Assembly (NCBI RefSeq): GCF_000661955.1
Contig: NZ_CP007597.1
Location: forward strand, 558,001 to 622,000
Source of the DNA: Stenotrophomonas rhizophila
Lineage (GTDB): Bacteria > Pseudomonadota > Gammaproteobacteria > Xanthomonadales > Xanthomonadaceae
DNA length: 64,000 bases
Direction of reading: 5' to 3'
Of this stretch, positions 25,510 through 33,678 are shown in pieces. The position numbers and the translations under genes are program-made. The stretch's first letter is position 1. Every line of letters begins with the position of its first letter. Under the pieces are notes generated by a model that did not search any database, had not been told where the DNA came from, and saw only the letters and a list, made by a program, of their open reading frames with translations.

Positions 25510-28122
25510 ATGCCTGCGTCCCGCCCGACCTCTTCCCAGCGCCCCGGAAGCATCGCCAACCGGCTGATGCTGGGGACCGCGCTGATCGCCATGCTCTGCT
25601 TCGGCATCACCGCTGCCATCAGCTACCGCGAAGCCAGCCAGGCGCTGATCGACTCTTCGCGGCAGACCATGCAGAGCGAGGCCAATGCCGAATCACGCCG
25701 GGTCGGTGCCGACCTGGCCGCCGCGTTCTCCACCAGCCAGGCGCTGGCCGACAGCCTGGTGGTGCAGCACGCGGTCGGCGGCTTGACCCGGGCCACCGCC
25801 TCGCACGTGATCGAACAGCAGCTGCGCTCGCATCCGGAGTGGGTGGGGCTGGGCACGCTGTGGGAGCCGCAGGCCTTCGATGGCAAGGACAGCGAGTTCG
25901 TCGATGCGGAAGCACACGACGCGACGGGCCGTTTCATGAGCTACTGGTCCTGGCAGGACGGCACGCCCAAGCAGGATCCGCTGAAGGGCTACGACGTCCC
26001 CGGTGATGGCGACTGGTACCTGCGCCCGCGCTCCTTGAAGCGCCAGACCGTGGCCGAACCGTACAGCTACGAGATCGCCGGCAAGCCCGTGCTGATGACC
26101 ACCCTGTCCACCCCGGTGCTGGACAAGGACACCTTCCTCGGCGCGGTCACCGTCGACTTCGGCCTGGCCGCGCTGCAGGAGCGCCTGGCGGCGCTGCGCC
26201 CGATGGGCGAAGGCCACGTCGAACTGATTTCCCCGGGTGGCATCGTCCTGGCTGCCCAGGATGCCAAGGAGATCGGCAAGCGTCGCGACGATGCCACCAC
26301 CCGCCGGATCCTGGCCGCGGTGGGCGCCGACAAGCCCTACGAAGACTTCAGCGTGGACGCGGCCGGCAACGTGAAGGCGTATGTGCCGCTGCGCATCGGC
26401 ACCAGCCAGGAGCGCTTCGCCCTGGGTGTGGTGGTGCCGCACGACCTGATCACCGCACAGGCGCGTTCGCTGCTGTGGATCATCCTGGCCGTGGGCCTGG
26501 GCGCGGCGCTGGTGCTCAGCGCCAGCGTCTACGTACTGCTGCGCCGCCAGGCGATCCGTCCGCTGGCCGAAGCGGTACGGCTGTCGGCCGATGTTGCCGA
26601 AGGCCGCCTGGATACCGCGCTGCCGCCGCCGCGCAACGACGAAGTGGGGCGCCTGCTCGAATCGATGCAGCGCATGCGCAGCCAGGTGCGTGCGGTGATG
26701 GCCGCCCAGGGCGAAATGGCGCAGCGGCATGAAGCCGGTGAGCTCAGCTACCGCATGGACGCCCAGTCCTTCCCGGGCGAATACGGGCAGATGGTGGGCG
26801 ACACCAACCAGCTGGTTGGCGCGAACATCGCCGTCACCCGCCGCCTGGTGGAAGTGATGCAGCGGTACGCGGTGGGCGACCTGTCCCAGGATATGGACCG
26901 CCTGCCGGGCGAGCAGGCGCGCTTCACCGAGGCGATGGACACCACCAAGGCCAACCTGCGCGCGATCAACACCCAGATCCGCGACCTGGCCGGTGCTGCC
27001 GCGCTGGGCGATTTCAGCCAGCGTGGCGATGTGGTGCGCTTCGACCACGACTTCCGCGGCATGGTCGAAAACCTCAACACCATGATGCAGGTCAGCGACG
27101 ACAACCTGCAGCAGATTTCCGCGCTGCTGCGGTCGATCGCCGCCGGTGACCTTACCGCGCGCATGCAAGGGCAGTTCCATGGCGTGTTCGCGCAGATGCG
27201 CGACGACGCCGACACCACCGTGACCCAGCTGACCGACATCGTGGGCCGCATCCAGCAGGCCACGGCCAGCATCAACCTGGCCGCCGGCGAGATTGCTTCG
27301 GGCAACAGCGACCTGTCGCGCCGCACCGAGCAGCAGGCGGCCAGCCTGGAAGAAACCGCCGCCTCGATGGAGGAACTGACCTCCACCGTGCGCCAGAACA
27401 CCGATCACGCCGTGCAGGCCAATGCGCTGGCGGCCAACGCGGCCGAGGTGGCGTCGCAGGGCGGGCAGGTGGTGGGCCAGGTGGTCACCACCATGGCGGG
27501 CATCGAGGCCTCGTCCAAGCGCATCGCCGAGATCATTTCGGTGATCGACGGCATCGCCTTCCAGACCAATATCCTGGCGCTGAACGCCGCCGTTGAAGCC
27601 GCCCGTGCCGGTGAGCAGGGCCGCGGGTTCGCGGTGGTGGCCTCCGAAGTGCGCGCGCTGGCGCAGCGTTCCGCCGGTGCGGCCAAGGAGATCAAGACCT
27701 TGATCGACGACTCGGTCAGCCAGGTCACCCAGGGCTCGGCACTGGTGCGCACCGCCGGTGACACCATGCAGGAAATCGTCAGTGGCGTGCGCCGCGTCAA
27801 CGACATCATGGCCGAGATCTCGGCGGCGTCGAAGGAGCAGTCGGCCGGCATCGAGCAGGTCAACCAGACCATCACCCAGATGGACGAAACCACCCAGCAG
27901 AACGCCGCGCTGGTGGAAGAAGCCACCGCGGCCGCCCGTGCGATGGAAGAGCAGGCCCAGCACCTGGGCACCGCCGTGGCGATCTTCCGTATCGATGCCG
28001 GTGCCTCCCCGGCCCCTGCGTCCCGCCCGCACGCGGCGCCACCGGCCAAGCGTGCCGTCGTCGCGGCACGCGGCGCCCCGCGTGCGCCGGCGCTGGCCGG
28101 CGACGACTGGCAGACGTTCTGA
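25510..28122 (+). CDS. Methyl-accepting chemotaxis protein with CheR/CheB-type C-terminal tail
   Basis: The protein has 870 residues. TM1 lies at ~17-40. A dCache-like periplasmic sensor covers ~45-315 ([19 protein letters not shown], then [11 protein letters not shown]). TM2 lies at ~320-345, followed by HAMP (~346-400) and a stretch of further HAMP-like repeats (~400-560). The signalling domain has the conserved hairpin tip [20 protein letters not shown] followed by [17 protein letters not shown] near residues 680-720. The protein ends in DWQTF, close to the NWETF tether that recruits CheR and CheB in enteric receptors. The ligand is unknown; dCache domains often bind amino acids or organic acids. 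No other che genes are in the window. Confidence 0.92.
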   Translation: MPASRPTSSQRPGSIANRLMLGTALIAMLCFGITAAISYREASQALIDSSRQTMQSEANAESRRVGADLAAAFSTSQALADSLVVQHAVGGLTRATASHVIEQQLRSHPEWVGLGTLWEPQAFDGKDSEFVDAEAHDATGRFMSYWSWQDGTPKQDPLKGYDVPGDGDWYLRPRSLKRQTVAEPYSYEIAGKPVLMTTLSTPVLDKDTFLGAVTVDFGLAALQERLAALRPMGEGHVELISPGGIVLAAQDAKEIGKRRDDATTRRILAAVGADKPYEDFSVDAAGNVKAYVPLRIGTSQERFALGVVVPHDLITAQARSLLWIILAVGLGAALVLSASVYVLLRRQAIRPLAEAVRLSADVAEGRLDTALPPPRNDEVGRLLESMQRMRSQVRAVMAAQGEMAQRHEAGELSYRMDAQSFPGEYGQMVGDTNQLVGANIAVTRRLVEVMQRYAVGDLSQDMDRLPGEQARFTEAMDTTKANLRAINTQIRDLAGAAALGDFSQRGDVVRFDHDFRGMVENLNTMMQVSDDNLQQISALLRSIAAGDLTARMQGQFHGVFAQMRDDADTTVTQLTDIVGRIQQATASINLAAGEIASGNSDLSRRTEQQAASLEETAASMEELTSTVRQNTDHAVQANALAANAAEVASQGGQVVGQVVTTMAGIEASSKRIAEIISVIDGIAFQTNILALNAAVEAARAGEQGRGFAVVASEVRALAQRSAGAAKEIKTLIDDSVSQVTQGSALVRTAGDTMQEIVSGVRRVNDIMAEISAASKEQSAGIEQVNQTITQMDETTQQNAALVEEATAAARAMEEQAQHLGTAVAIFRIDAGASPAPASRPHAAPPAKRAVVAARGAPRAPALAGDDWQTF

Positions 28123-28279
28123 TCCCGGCGCGCGGCGGAGCCCGCCGCGCGCTCGGCTAGACTGTGCCTGGAACACGGCAGGTGCCCCTGCACCTGCCAC
28201 GCACAGGACGTTGGATGGCACGCACTGCACGCTCCCCGCTATGTACTGGTGACCCCGCGGCGTTGTCGTCGGTGCGCGC

Positions 28280-29704
28280 ATGACTGCGACCTCCAACCGG
28301 CTTGGCCTGGCCGCACTGACCGCCCTGGTGGTGGGCTCGATGGTGGGCGCGGGCATCTTCTCGCTGCCGCAGAACATCGCCCGCAGCGCCGGTCCTGGCG
28401 CGGCGCTGCTGGGCTGGACCATCAGCGGCCTGGGCATGTTGATGCTGGCGTTCGTGTTCCAGAACCTGGCCAATCGCAAGCCGCAGCTGGACGCCGGCAT
28501 CTACGCCTATGCCAAGGCGGGCTTCGGCGACTACATCGGCTTCTCGTCGGCATGGGGCTACTGGATCTGTTCGCTGCTGGGCAACGTCAGCTTCTTCGTG
28601 CTGATCTTCAGCGGGCTGGGCTACTTCGTGCCGGCCTTCGGCGAGGGCAATACCTGGCAGGCCATCGCCTGCGCGTCGGTTCTGCTGTGGGCCATGCACG
28701 CCATGGTCCTGCGCGGGATCGGCCAGGCGGCGCTGATCAACGCGGTGGTGACGGTGGCCAAGGTGGTGCCGATCGTGGTGTTCGTGGTGATTGCCGCCGT
28801 CGGCTTCCGGCTGGAGGTTTTCACCGCGGACTTCTGGGGCACGCTGTCGCTGGGTGGCCTTGGCGGGCAGCTGCGCGGGATGATGCTGATCACCGTGTGG
28901 GTGTTCATCGGCATCGAAGGCGCCAGCATCTATTCGCGCCGGGCGGCACGCCGCGCCGATGTCGGCCGGGCCACGGTGATCGGCTTCCTGGGCGTGCTGG
29001 CGCTGCTGATGCTGGTCAACCTGCTGTCGATGGGGGTGCTGGGCCAGCAGCAGCTGGCACACCTGCACAATCCGTCGATGGCGTTCGTGCTGGAGGCCAT
29101 CGTCGGCCCGTGGGGCGCGCGCCTGATCATCATCGGCATGGTCGTGTCGGTGCTGGGTGCGTTGCTGGCCTGGGTGCTGCTGTGTGCCGAAGTGCTGCAC
29201 GCCGCTGCCGGCGACGGCACCATGCCGGCCTTCCTGGCCCGGCAGAACGCCAACGATGTGCCGGCCAACGCGTTGTGGCTGACCAATGGGCTGATCCAGC
29301 TGTTCCTGTTGATCACGCTGTTCAGTGCCAGCACCTATACCAGTCTGGTGCTGCTGGGTGCATCGATGGCGCTGGTGCCGTACCTGTTCTCGGCCGCCTA
29401 CGGGGTGCTGGTGGCCTGGCGTGGTGAAGGGTACGCCGACCCTTCGGCACCGCGCCGACGCGATCTGGTGATTGCGGTGCTGGCCACGGTGTACGCGCTA
29501 TGGCTGGTGTATGCCGGCGGGGTGACGCAGGTGCTGCTGTCGGCGCTGTTGTATGCACCGGGCATGTTGATGTTCGCGCAGGCCAAGCGGCAGCGCGGGC
29601 AGCCGGTGTTCACCCCGGTGGAGCGGGTGATCGCGGTGTGCGTGCTGGCGGTGTCGCTGGCGGCGGTGTGGGGGCTGTGGCACGGCCACCTGACCTTGGG
29701 CTGA
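28280..29704 (+). CDS. ArcD-like amino-acid antiporter (APC superfamily)
   Basis: The protein has 474 residues with about 13 membrane segments. The APC motif VGSMVGAGIFSLPQNIARSA opens the first segment, and 'LANRKPQLDAGIYAYAKAGF' follows, as in the arginine:ornithine antiporter family. The central 'VWVFIGIEGASIYSRRAARR' is the sixth-helix signature of ArcD/YjdE-type proteins. It probably exchanges a basic amino acid for its decarboxylated or deiminated product. No arginine deiminase genes are adjacent, so the substrate stays inferred. Its stop is followed by a REP palindrome and by the first composite hairpin element. Confidence 0.88.
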   Translation: MTATSNRLGLAALTALVVGSMVGAGIFSLPQNIARSAGPGAALLGWTISGLGMLMLAFVFQNLANRKPQLDAGIYAYAKAGFGDYIGFSSAWGYWICSLLGNVSFFVLIFSGLGYFVPAFGEGNTWQAIACASVLLWAMHAMVLRGIGQAALINAVVTVAKVVPIVVFVVIAAVGFRLEVFTADFWGTLSLGGLGGQLRGMMLITVWVFIGIEGASIYSRRAARRADVGRATVIGFLGVLALLMLVNLLSMGVLGQQQLAHLHNPSMAFVLEAIVGPWGARLIIIGMVVSVLGALLAWVLLCAEVLHAAAGDGTMPAFLARQNANDVPANALWLTNGLIQLFLLITLFSASTYTSLVLLGASMALVPYLFSAAYGVLVAWRGEGYADPSAPRRRDLVIAVLATVYALWLVYAGGVTQVLLSALLYAPGMLMFAQAKRQRGQPVFTPVERVIAVCVLAVSLAAVWGLWHGHLTLG

Positions 29705-29730
29705 GGTGCGCACCGCATCGCGCCAAACCG

Positions 29731-29755
29731 GTAGGTACCAACCGTTGGTTGGTAC
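29731..29755 (+). repeat. GTAG-type REP palindrome (SMAG-like)
   Basis: GTAG is followed by the perfect stem GTACCAACC-gtt-GGTTGGTAC, 27 bases after the antiporter stop. The GTAG head plus short palindrome is the mark of the Stenotrophomonas SMAG/REP family. Confidence 0.8.
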
Positions 29756-29786
29756 GGACGCCACGTATTTTCCCTGGCGAATGGAC

Positions 29787-29808
29787 GAAGAACCAAAAAA
29801 GGTTCTTC
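29787..29808. terminator. Short hairpin with A6 loop after the antiporter gene
   Basis: GAAGAACC (29787-29794) and GGTTCTTC (29801-29808) are perfect arms around six adenines. It may act as a weak terminator. It also marks the left edge of the composite hairpin element, and the same GAAGAACC word recurs at the right edge (30250-30257). Confidence 0.4.
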
Positions 29809-29931
29809 TTCCATCTGAGGGAAGCGTCTTGTTGCAAGAACTGTCGAAGCGTGAGCACGAGGCTGCGCGCGTAGCCGGGTGTGCAAAGCGCCGCGGCTGG
29901 CGTCTCCGATCGGCCGGTCGCGAGCGTGAGG

Positions 29932-30030
29932 GCCCCGTAGCAGCCGGTAGGCCCCTGGTGCAAATGTCCCCCGGCCGCGGGGCGGCCTCCTCCTTTATTT
30001 TGCCCAGGAGCCTACCGGCTGCTACGGGGC
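29932..30030 (+). repeat. Long hairpin A
   Basis: The left arm GCCCCGTAGCAGCCGGTAGG pairs with CCTACCGGCTGCTACGGGGC, and the stem extends to about 27 base pairs with one mismatch. The ~45-base loop runs from TGCAAATGTCCCCCGG to CCTCCTCCTTTATTTTGC. The loop is the same, base for base, as in hairpin C at 42714. Confidence 0.8.
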
Positions 30031-30072
30031 TCGGCTCGCGGTAAGCAGGGGAAGCCAGGCTTTTCTGGCGCT

Positions 30073-30198
30073 GTCGGTGGGTCGGGCGCTGGGGCCCCAT
30101 GCCCTTGGAGGCGAAATAAAGGAGGAGGTGGCGGCCGCAGGCCGACGCCGGGGGCGTCGCCGGAAAGGGCAGGGGGCCCCAGCGCCCGACCCGCCGAC
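30073..30198 (-). repeat. Long hairpin B
   Basis: The outer arm begins GTCGGTGGGTCGGGCGCTGG and pairs with CCAGCGCCCGACCCGCCGAC, giving a stem of about 34 pairs. The loop contains GCGAAATAAAGGAGGAGG, which is the opposite strand of the loop of hairpins A, C and E. Its nearest relative is hairpin D at 42854. Confidence 0.75.
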
Positions 30199-30258
30199 AG
30201 CTGCGCTTGGAAAGCGTCAAAGCACGTTTCTTCTTGCCCCGCTTATGGGCGAAGAACC

Positions 30259-30289
30259 AAAAAAAAGCCCGGTCATGCGACCGGGCTTT
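30259..30289 (-). terminator. Rho-independent terminator of the DUF2628 gene
   Basis: On the minus strand AAAGCCCGGT and ACCGGGCTTT pair around six bases and run into a tract of eight thymines. It lies 24 bases after the DUF2628 stop. Confidence 0.85.
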
Positions 30290-30312
30290 CATTCAACGCG
30301 TCAGGGCAGTGC

Positions 30313-30708
30313 TTACCAGCGCATGCCCGCGAAGGGGTTCCAGCTGGTGTCGCCCTTCACCTTTTCCAGGTAGTAGGAGTAGTTGGCGGTCAGCGCGATC
30401 AGCAGCGACCACGCAATGGCGATGCCGTTGCCGACAGCCTTCGGCATGAAGGCAGCCACCACCATCACCACGATCGACAGACCCAGGATGGTCAGGGCCT
30501 TGCGCCACATGCCCAGGATCAGGAAGTAGATCCAGCTGAAGAACAGCGCGAAGAAGTTGAAGTTGACCTTGATCTTCTCGCCGAACGGCAGCTGCTTGTA
30601 CGCGGCCTTGAAGGCCGGCGAACTCGGGGCGCCATGCTGGCTGAAGAAGTTGAAGCGGAACTGCCACTTCGGGCTGAGCGGTGCAGAAGAAGAGGTATTG
30701 GAGTCCAT
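30313..30708 (-). CDS. DUF2628 domain-containing membrane protein
   Basis: The protein has 131 residues from ATG 30708. The N-terminal ~55 residues are soluble (PKWQFRFNFFSQHGAP, then FGEKIKVNFNFFALFF) and carry the usual DUF2628 entry pattern 'NFFALFFSWIYFLILGMWRK'. Two to three membrane segments follow, then a tail with 'ANYSYYLEKVKGDTSWNPF'. The family is widespread in proteobacteria, but its function is unknown to me. A palindromic operator-like site lies 15 bases before the start, and a strong terminator follows the stop, so it is a single-gene unit. Confidence 0.85.
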   Translation of the reverse strand: MDSNTSSSAPLSPKWQFRFNFFSQHGAPSSPAFKAAYKQLPFGEKIKVNFNFFALFFSWIYFLILGMWRKALTILGLSIVVMVVAAFMPKAVGNGIAIAWSLLIALTANYSYYLEKVKGDTSWNPFAGMRW

Positions 30709-30722
30709 GTCCGTAGTTTGTG

Positions 30723-30736
30723 TGTAAACGCTTACA
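30723..30736. promoter_or_regulatory. Palindromic operator upstream of the DUF2628 gene
   Basis: TGTAAACGCTTACA has perfect TGTAA/TTACA arms around ACGC and sits 15 bases before the ATG, where a bound protein would block initiation. The form resembles LacI-family operators. ATGATAAC follows immediately, giving a Fur-like flavour. Confidence 0.45.
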
Positions 30737-30892
30737 TGATAACTGTGGCCGTCGACCCAGCGCCAGTATTTTGGCGCGTCTGACCGGTAGTGCAGGCGCC
30801 GTCACACATTCGAAAACGATTTGATATAGGGTGCGCATTCCGCGCGGCGGGGAGCCGTGGGGCGTATTGGAATGCATCGAGAAAACCAGACC

Positions 30893-31078
30893 ATGTCGAG
30901 TGTTGTCACCCTGCCCGAACGCGCTGAAGCGGGTCCGTGCATCGCGCCTTGCCCTATCGCCACCCAGGCCCAGCACCAGCTGGCGCACCTGCAGTTCTCG
31001 CAGTCCGCGTCACGTGCATTGGCGCGCCCGCCGGTGGTGGCCGACATCGCGGCCGCCAGCTCACCCCTGAGCGCCTGA
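30893..31078 (+). CDS. Small hypothetical protein of 61 residues
   Basis: The frame starts MSSVVTLPERAEAG at ATG 30893 and ends at TGA 31076-31078. It has two cysteines (CIAPC), is rich in alanine, and lacks a signal peptide or membrane segment. The ribosome-binding site is weak (GAGAAA about ten bases upstream). It is convergent with the TonB receptor gene, and a GC-rich hairpin (31086-31108) separates the two ends. I do not recognise it, and it may not be real. Confidence 0.35.
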   Translation: MSSVVTLPERAEAGPCIAPCPIATQAQHQLAHLQFSQSASRALARPPVVADIAAASSPLSA

Positions 31079-31085
31079 TCGGCGC

Positions 31086-31108
31086 GCGCGCGGGGAATCC
31101 CCGCGCGC
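31086..31108. terminator. GC-rich hairpin between convergent genes
   Basis: GCGCGCGGGG pairs with CCCCGCGCGC around a three-base centre. No thymine tract follows on either strand, so termination strength is uncertain. Confidence 0.35.
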
Positions 31109-31121
31109 TGCCACGCACGCC

Positions 31122-33173
31122 TCAGAAGCGCGCGGTCATGCTCAGGAAGTAGCTGCGCCCGGCCACGAAGTAGTCGGTGGCGCCTTCGGCGTACAGCTTC
31201 TTGTCGGCCAGGTTGCTCACCCCGCCGCGCATGGTCAGCGTGCTGTTGACGTGCCACGCCGCGGTCAGGTCATACAGCGTGTAGGCCTTGATGAAGGTGC
31301 TGGCGATGCCGGCCTGCTTGCCGGTGTACTGCGCCGACACCGTGGCCGAGAACGCATCCACCGGGGTCCAGTCCACCGAGGAATAGCCGGAGAACTCCGG
31401 CGTGTCGATCAGGTTCTCGCCGGTGGTGAGGTTCTTGGCTTCCTTCATCCAGGTGGCCGCGGTGCGCCAGCGCCAGTGGTCGCCCAGGGTGAGGTTGAAG
31501 TTGCCTTCCATGCCGCTGGTGCGGGCGCGCTCGACGTTGTCCATGCGCGTCCACCAGTACCCGTTGAAGAAGCCGAGGGGTTCGTACTCGATCTTGTTCT
31601 TGAAGTCGGTATGGAAGTAGGTCAGCCCGGTATCGACGGTGCCGTTGTCGAAGTTGAAACCGATCTCGCGGTTGGTGCTGGTTTCCGGGTCCAGGTTCGG
31701 GTTGCCGGCCATGTAGCAGCCGCCGGTGACATAGCCCAGCGGACGCAGCGAACCGCAGCCGCGGCCGCCGGACTGGGTGGCCGCCGACGCCGCGTTCTCG
31801 GTCAGGCTGGGCGCACGGAAGCCCTTGGAGATGCCGCCGCGCAGCGTCCAGCTTTCCGCCGGATGGTAGACCAGATACGCACGCGGGCTGACGTGGCTGC
31901 CGAACTGTTCGTGGTGATCCAGGCGGGCGCCCAGGGTCAGGGCCAGCTTTTCGTGCAGCTTCAGCTCGTCTTCGACGAACACCGCCCAGGTGTCCACTTC
32001 CAGCGACGCGCCATTCACCGGGTTGCCGGCGTAGTCCACCGGGGCCTGCCCGATGGTGTCGGTGTTGGTCAGCTCCTGGCGCTTCCACTGGCCGCCCACG
32101 CTCAGCTGGTGGTCCACCCACAGGGTGAACGGCGTGCTCAGGCTGCCTTCCAGGATCATGTCCTTGGCTTCGGAGCGGCCGGTCGGGCCGATGTCGTTCT
32201 TGAACTCGGTCCAGTAGCCGGTGACCTTGGAGGTGCCGAAGGACCAGTTGCCGGTGTGGCTCAACGACAGGCTGGTGCGTTTGAGCTCGCTGGCGCCCCA
32301 GGCGCCGTCGCCCTCGTCTTCCAGCGAGGTGCTGGCAAAGGCCTGCTGCACGCCGTAGCCGGCTTCGAACTGCAGGCTCTGCGCGTCGCTCAGCGTCCAG
32401 TCCAGCAGGGCATCGAAGTTGCGGTCCTTCTCGCCGCCATAGGCGTTGCCGTACACGCCGCCATTGCTGCGGTCGGAGTCGCGGTTGGTGTAGCTGGCGC
32501 CCACGCGCATGCCGATGTTCTCGGTGAGCGGGCCGGAGAAGTTGGTGCCGATCTGCTGGGTATCGCCGCGCTTGCCGTCCTGCGGCGAGGTGTAGCTGTG
32601 GGTGGCGCTGCCGCCCCAGGTGTCGCCGATGCGGCGGGTGATGATGTTGATCACCCCGCCCATCGCATCCGAACCGTACAGCGAGGACATCGGGCCACGC
32701 ACCACTTCGATGCGTTCGATCTGGTCCGGCGAGATCCAGTTGAGGTCCTGGCGACCCAGGTCCGGGCGGTAGTTGGTGGAGGCCGAGCTGCCCACGCGCT
32801 TGCCGTCCACCAGGATCAACGTGTAATTGGACGGCATGCCGCGCAGCTTGATCTTGGACTGCTCACCGGCGGCGCTGAGCCCGCCGGTCACACCGGGAAT
32901 GCGGCTGAGCAGGGTGCCCAGGTCATGCACGGGCTGGCGCTCGATATCCTCGCGCGAGATCACGCTGATGCTGGCCGGGGCATCCTTGATCCATTGCTGG
33001 TTGCCCGAGGCGGTGACCACCACGGTGTCCAGGTTCTTGGCGGCGGGCTCGCCGGCGGCGTCGGCCAGCGCAACGGCAGGGGTAGCCAGCAGCAGGCACA
33101 CGGCCATCGCCAACGGTGCGCGGACCAGGCACGCAGGGCGGCGGTGCAGGGGGGAGGGACGGGGAGCAGACAT
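31122..33173 (-). CDS. TonB-dependent receptor, FepA/colicin-receptor type (probable ferric-siderophore uptake)
   Basis: The protein has 683 residues starting MSAPRPSPLH at ATG 33173. The signal peptide core is LAMAVCLLLATPAVALA. The TonB box-like segment LDTVVVTASG precedes a plug with 'ISVISREDIERQPVHDLGTL', 'KLRGMPSNYTLILVDGKRV' and 'ERIEVVRGPMSSLYGSDAMG'. The barrel ends in a terminal phenylalanine (SMTARF). This layout fits catecholate siderophore receptors such as FepA, PfeA and CirA. A Fur-like site upstream (33329-33346) supports iron control. No periplasmic or ABC partner genes are adjacent. Confidence 0.9.
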   Translation of the reverse strand: MSAPRPSPLHRRPACLVRAPLAMAVCLLLATPAVALADAAGEPAAKNLDTVVVTASGNQQWIKDAPASISVISREDIERQPVHDLGTLLSRIPGVTGGLSAAGEQSKIKLRGMPSNYTLILVDGKRVGSSASTNYRPDLGRQDLNWISPDQIERIEVVRGPMSSLYGSDAMGGVINIITRRIGDTWGGSATHSYTSPQDGKRGDTQQIGTNFSGPLTENIGMRVGASYTNRDSDRSNGGVYGNAYGGEKDRNFDALLDWTLSDAQSLQFEAGYGVQQAFASTSLEDEGDGAWGASELKRTSLSLSHTGNWSFGTSKVTGYWTEFKNDIGPTGRSEAKDMILEGSLSTPFTLWVDHQLSVGGQWKRQELTNTDTIGQAPVDYAGNPVNGASLEVDTWAVFVEDELKLHEKLALTLGARLDHHEQFGSHVSPRAYLVYHPAESWTLRGGISKGFRAPSLTENAASAATQSGGRGCGSLRPLGYVTGGCYMAGNPNLDPETSTNREIGFNFDNGTVDTGLTYFHTDFKNKIEYEPLGFFNGYWWTRMDNVERARTSGMEGNFNLTLGDHWRWRTAATWMKEAKNLTTGENLIDTPEFSGYSSVDWTPVDAFSATVSAQYTGKQAGIASTFIKAYTLYDLTAAWHVNSTLTMRGGVSNLADKKLYAEGATDYFVAGRSYFLSMTARF

Positions 33174-33328
33174 GAGGGTCTTCCATGGAGGGGTAAGGAG
33201 TACCCGACCGGGAAGCGACTCGCGAAGACAGCACGACGAAGCAGGCAACCCGACCGGAGGGACTGCGCACGGCGGGGGGCCGACGCGTCTGGGTGGGTAG
33301 TGCGGTAACGCATGCCTGCCTGGTTAAC

Positions 33329-33346
33329 GTAATGATAACCGTTTAC
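33329..33346 (-). promoter_or_regulatory. Fur-like box upstream of the TonB receptor
   Basis: The plus strand reads GTAATGATAACCGTTTAC. The TAATGATAA part matches the Fur consensus, and the second half matches loosely. It lies about 155 bases before the receptor start. The rest of the 505-bp gap to opgH (33174-33678) shows no gene that I can support. Confidence 0.5.
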
Positions 33347-33678
33347 AAAATGAATGGGGAGAGGCCTGTGCCACAAGGCCTGCGGCGTTCTGTCGCAGCG
33401 GGGATCTGGATGCCACGGCCCGCTCAGGCTGAATGGGGAGAAATCACGAAAGGAACTTTCGCGCCCGGCTTACATTTGCCCCCCTATGCTGAGCCGCATT
33501 TTTCGTCTCGGTACGGTGGAGAGTTCGTGGGTTCCGGTAGTGACAGACATCAGCTGCGTGCCGGCTACGGCCCCGCGCAGGCAGGACGCAAGCACGCCGC
33601 TGGGCGTGACGGGATCTGGATGACCCTCTCCGCACCGGGCACGCCCGGCCCGTCATCACCCACGCAGGGGCGCCACCG

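Larger units (their letters stand above)
29801..30257. repeat. Composite hairpin element 1 (two long hairpins between convergent genes)
   Basis: This 457-bp stretch lies between the antiporter and DUF2628 stops. It is bounded by GGTTCTTC on the left and GAAGAACC on the right. It holds hairpin A (29932-30030) and hairpin B (30073-30198), about 42 bases apart and oriented with opposite loop strands. A second copy of the same arrangement lies at 42684-43037. No protein-like frame is supported. The extra ~100 bases at the left of this copy, missing from the other, are unassigned. Confidence 0.75.

Noticed and set aside
25693..28500. 935-residue open frame on the minus strand
   Set aside because: It is antisense to the clear chemoreceptor gene and has no domain content.
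29498..30292. Proline- and arginine-rich proteins over composite element 1, with similar ones at 42598-43294
   Set aside because: The shared peptides come from the repeated hairpins read in several frames. Paired stem changes favour a structural element over coding.
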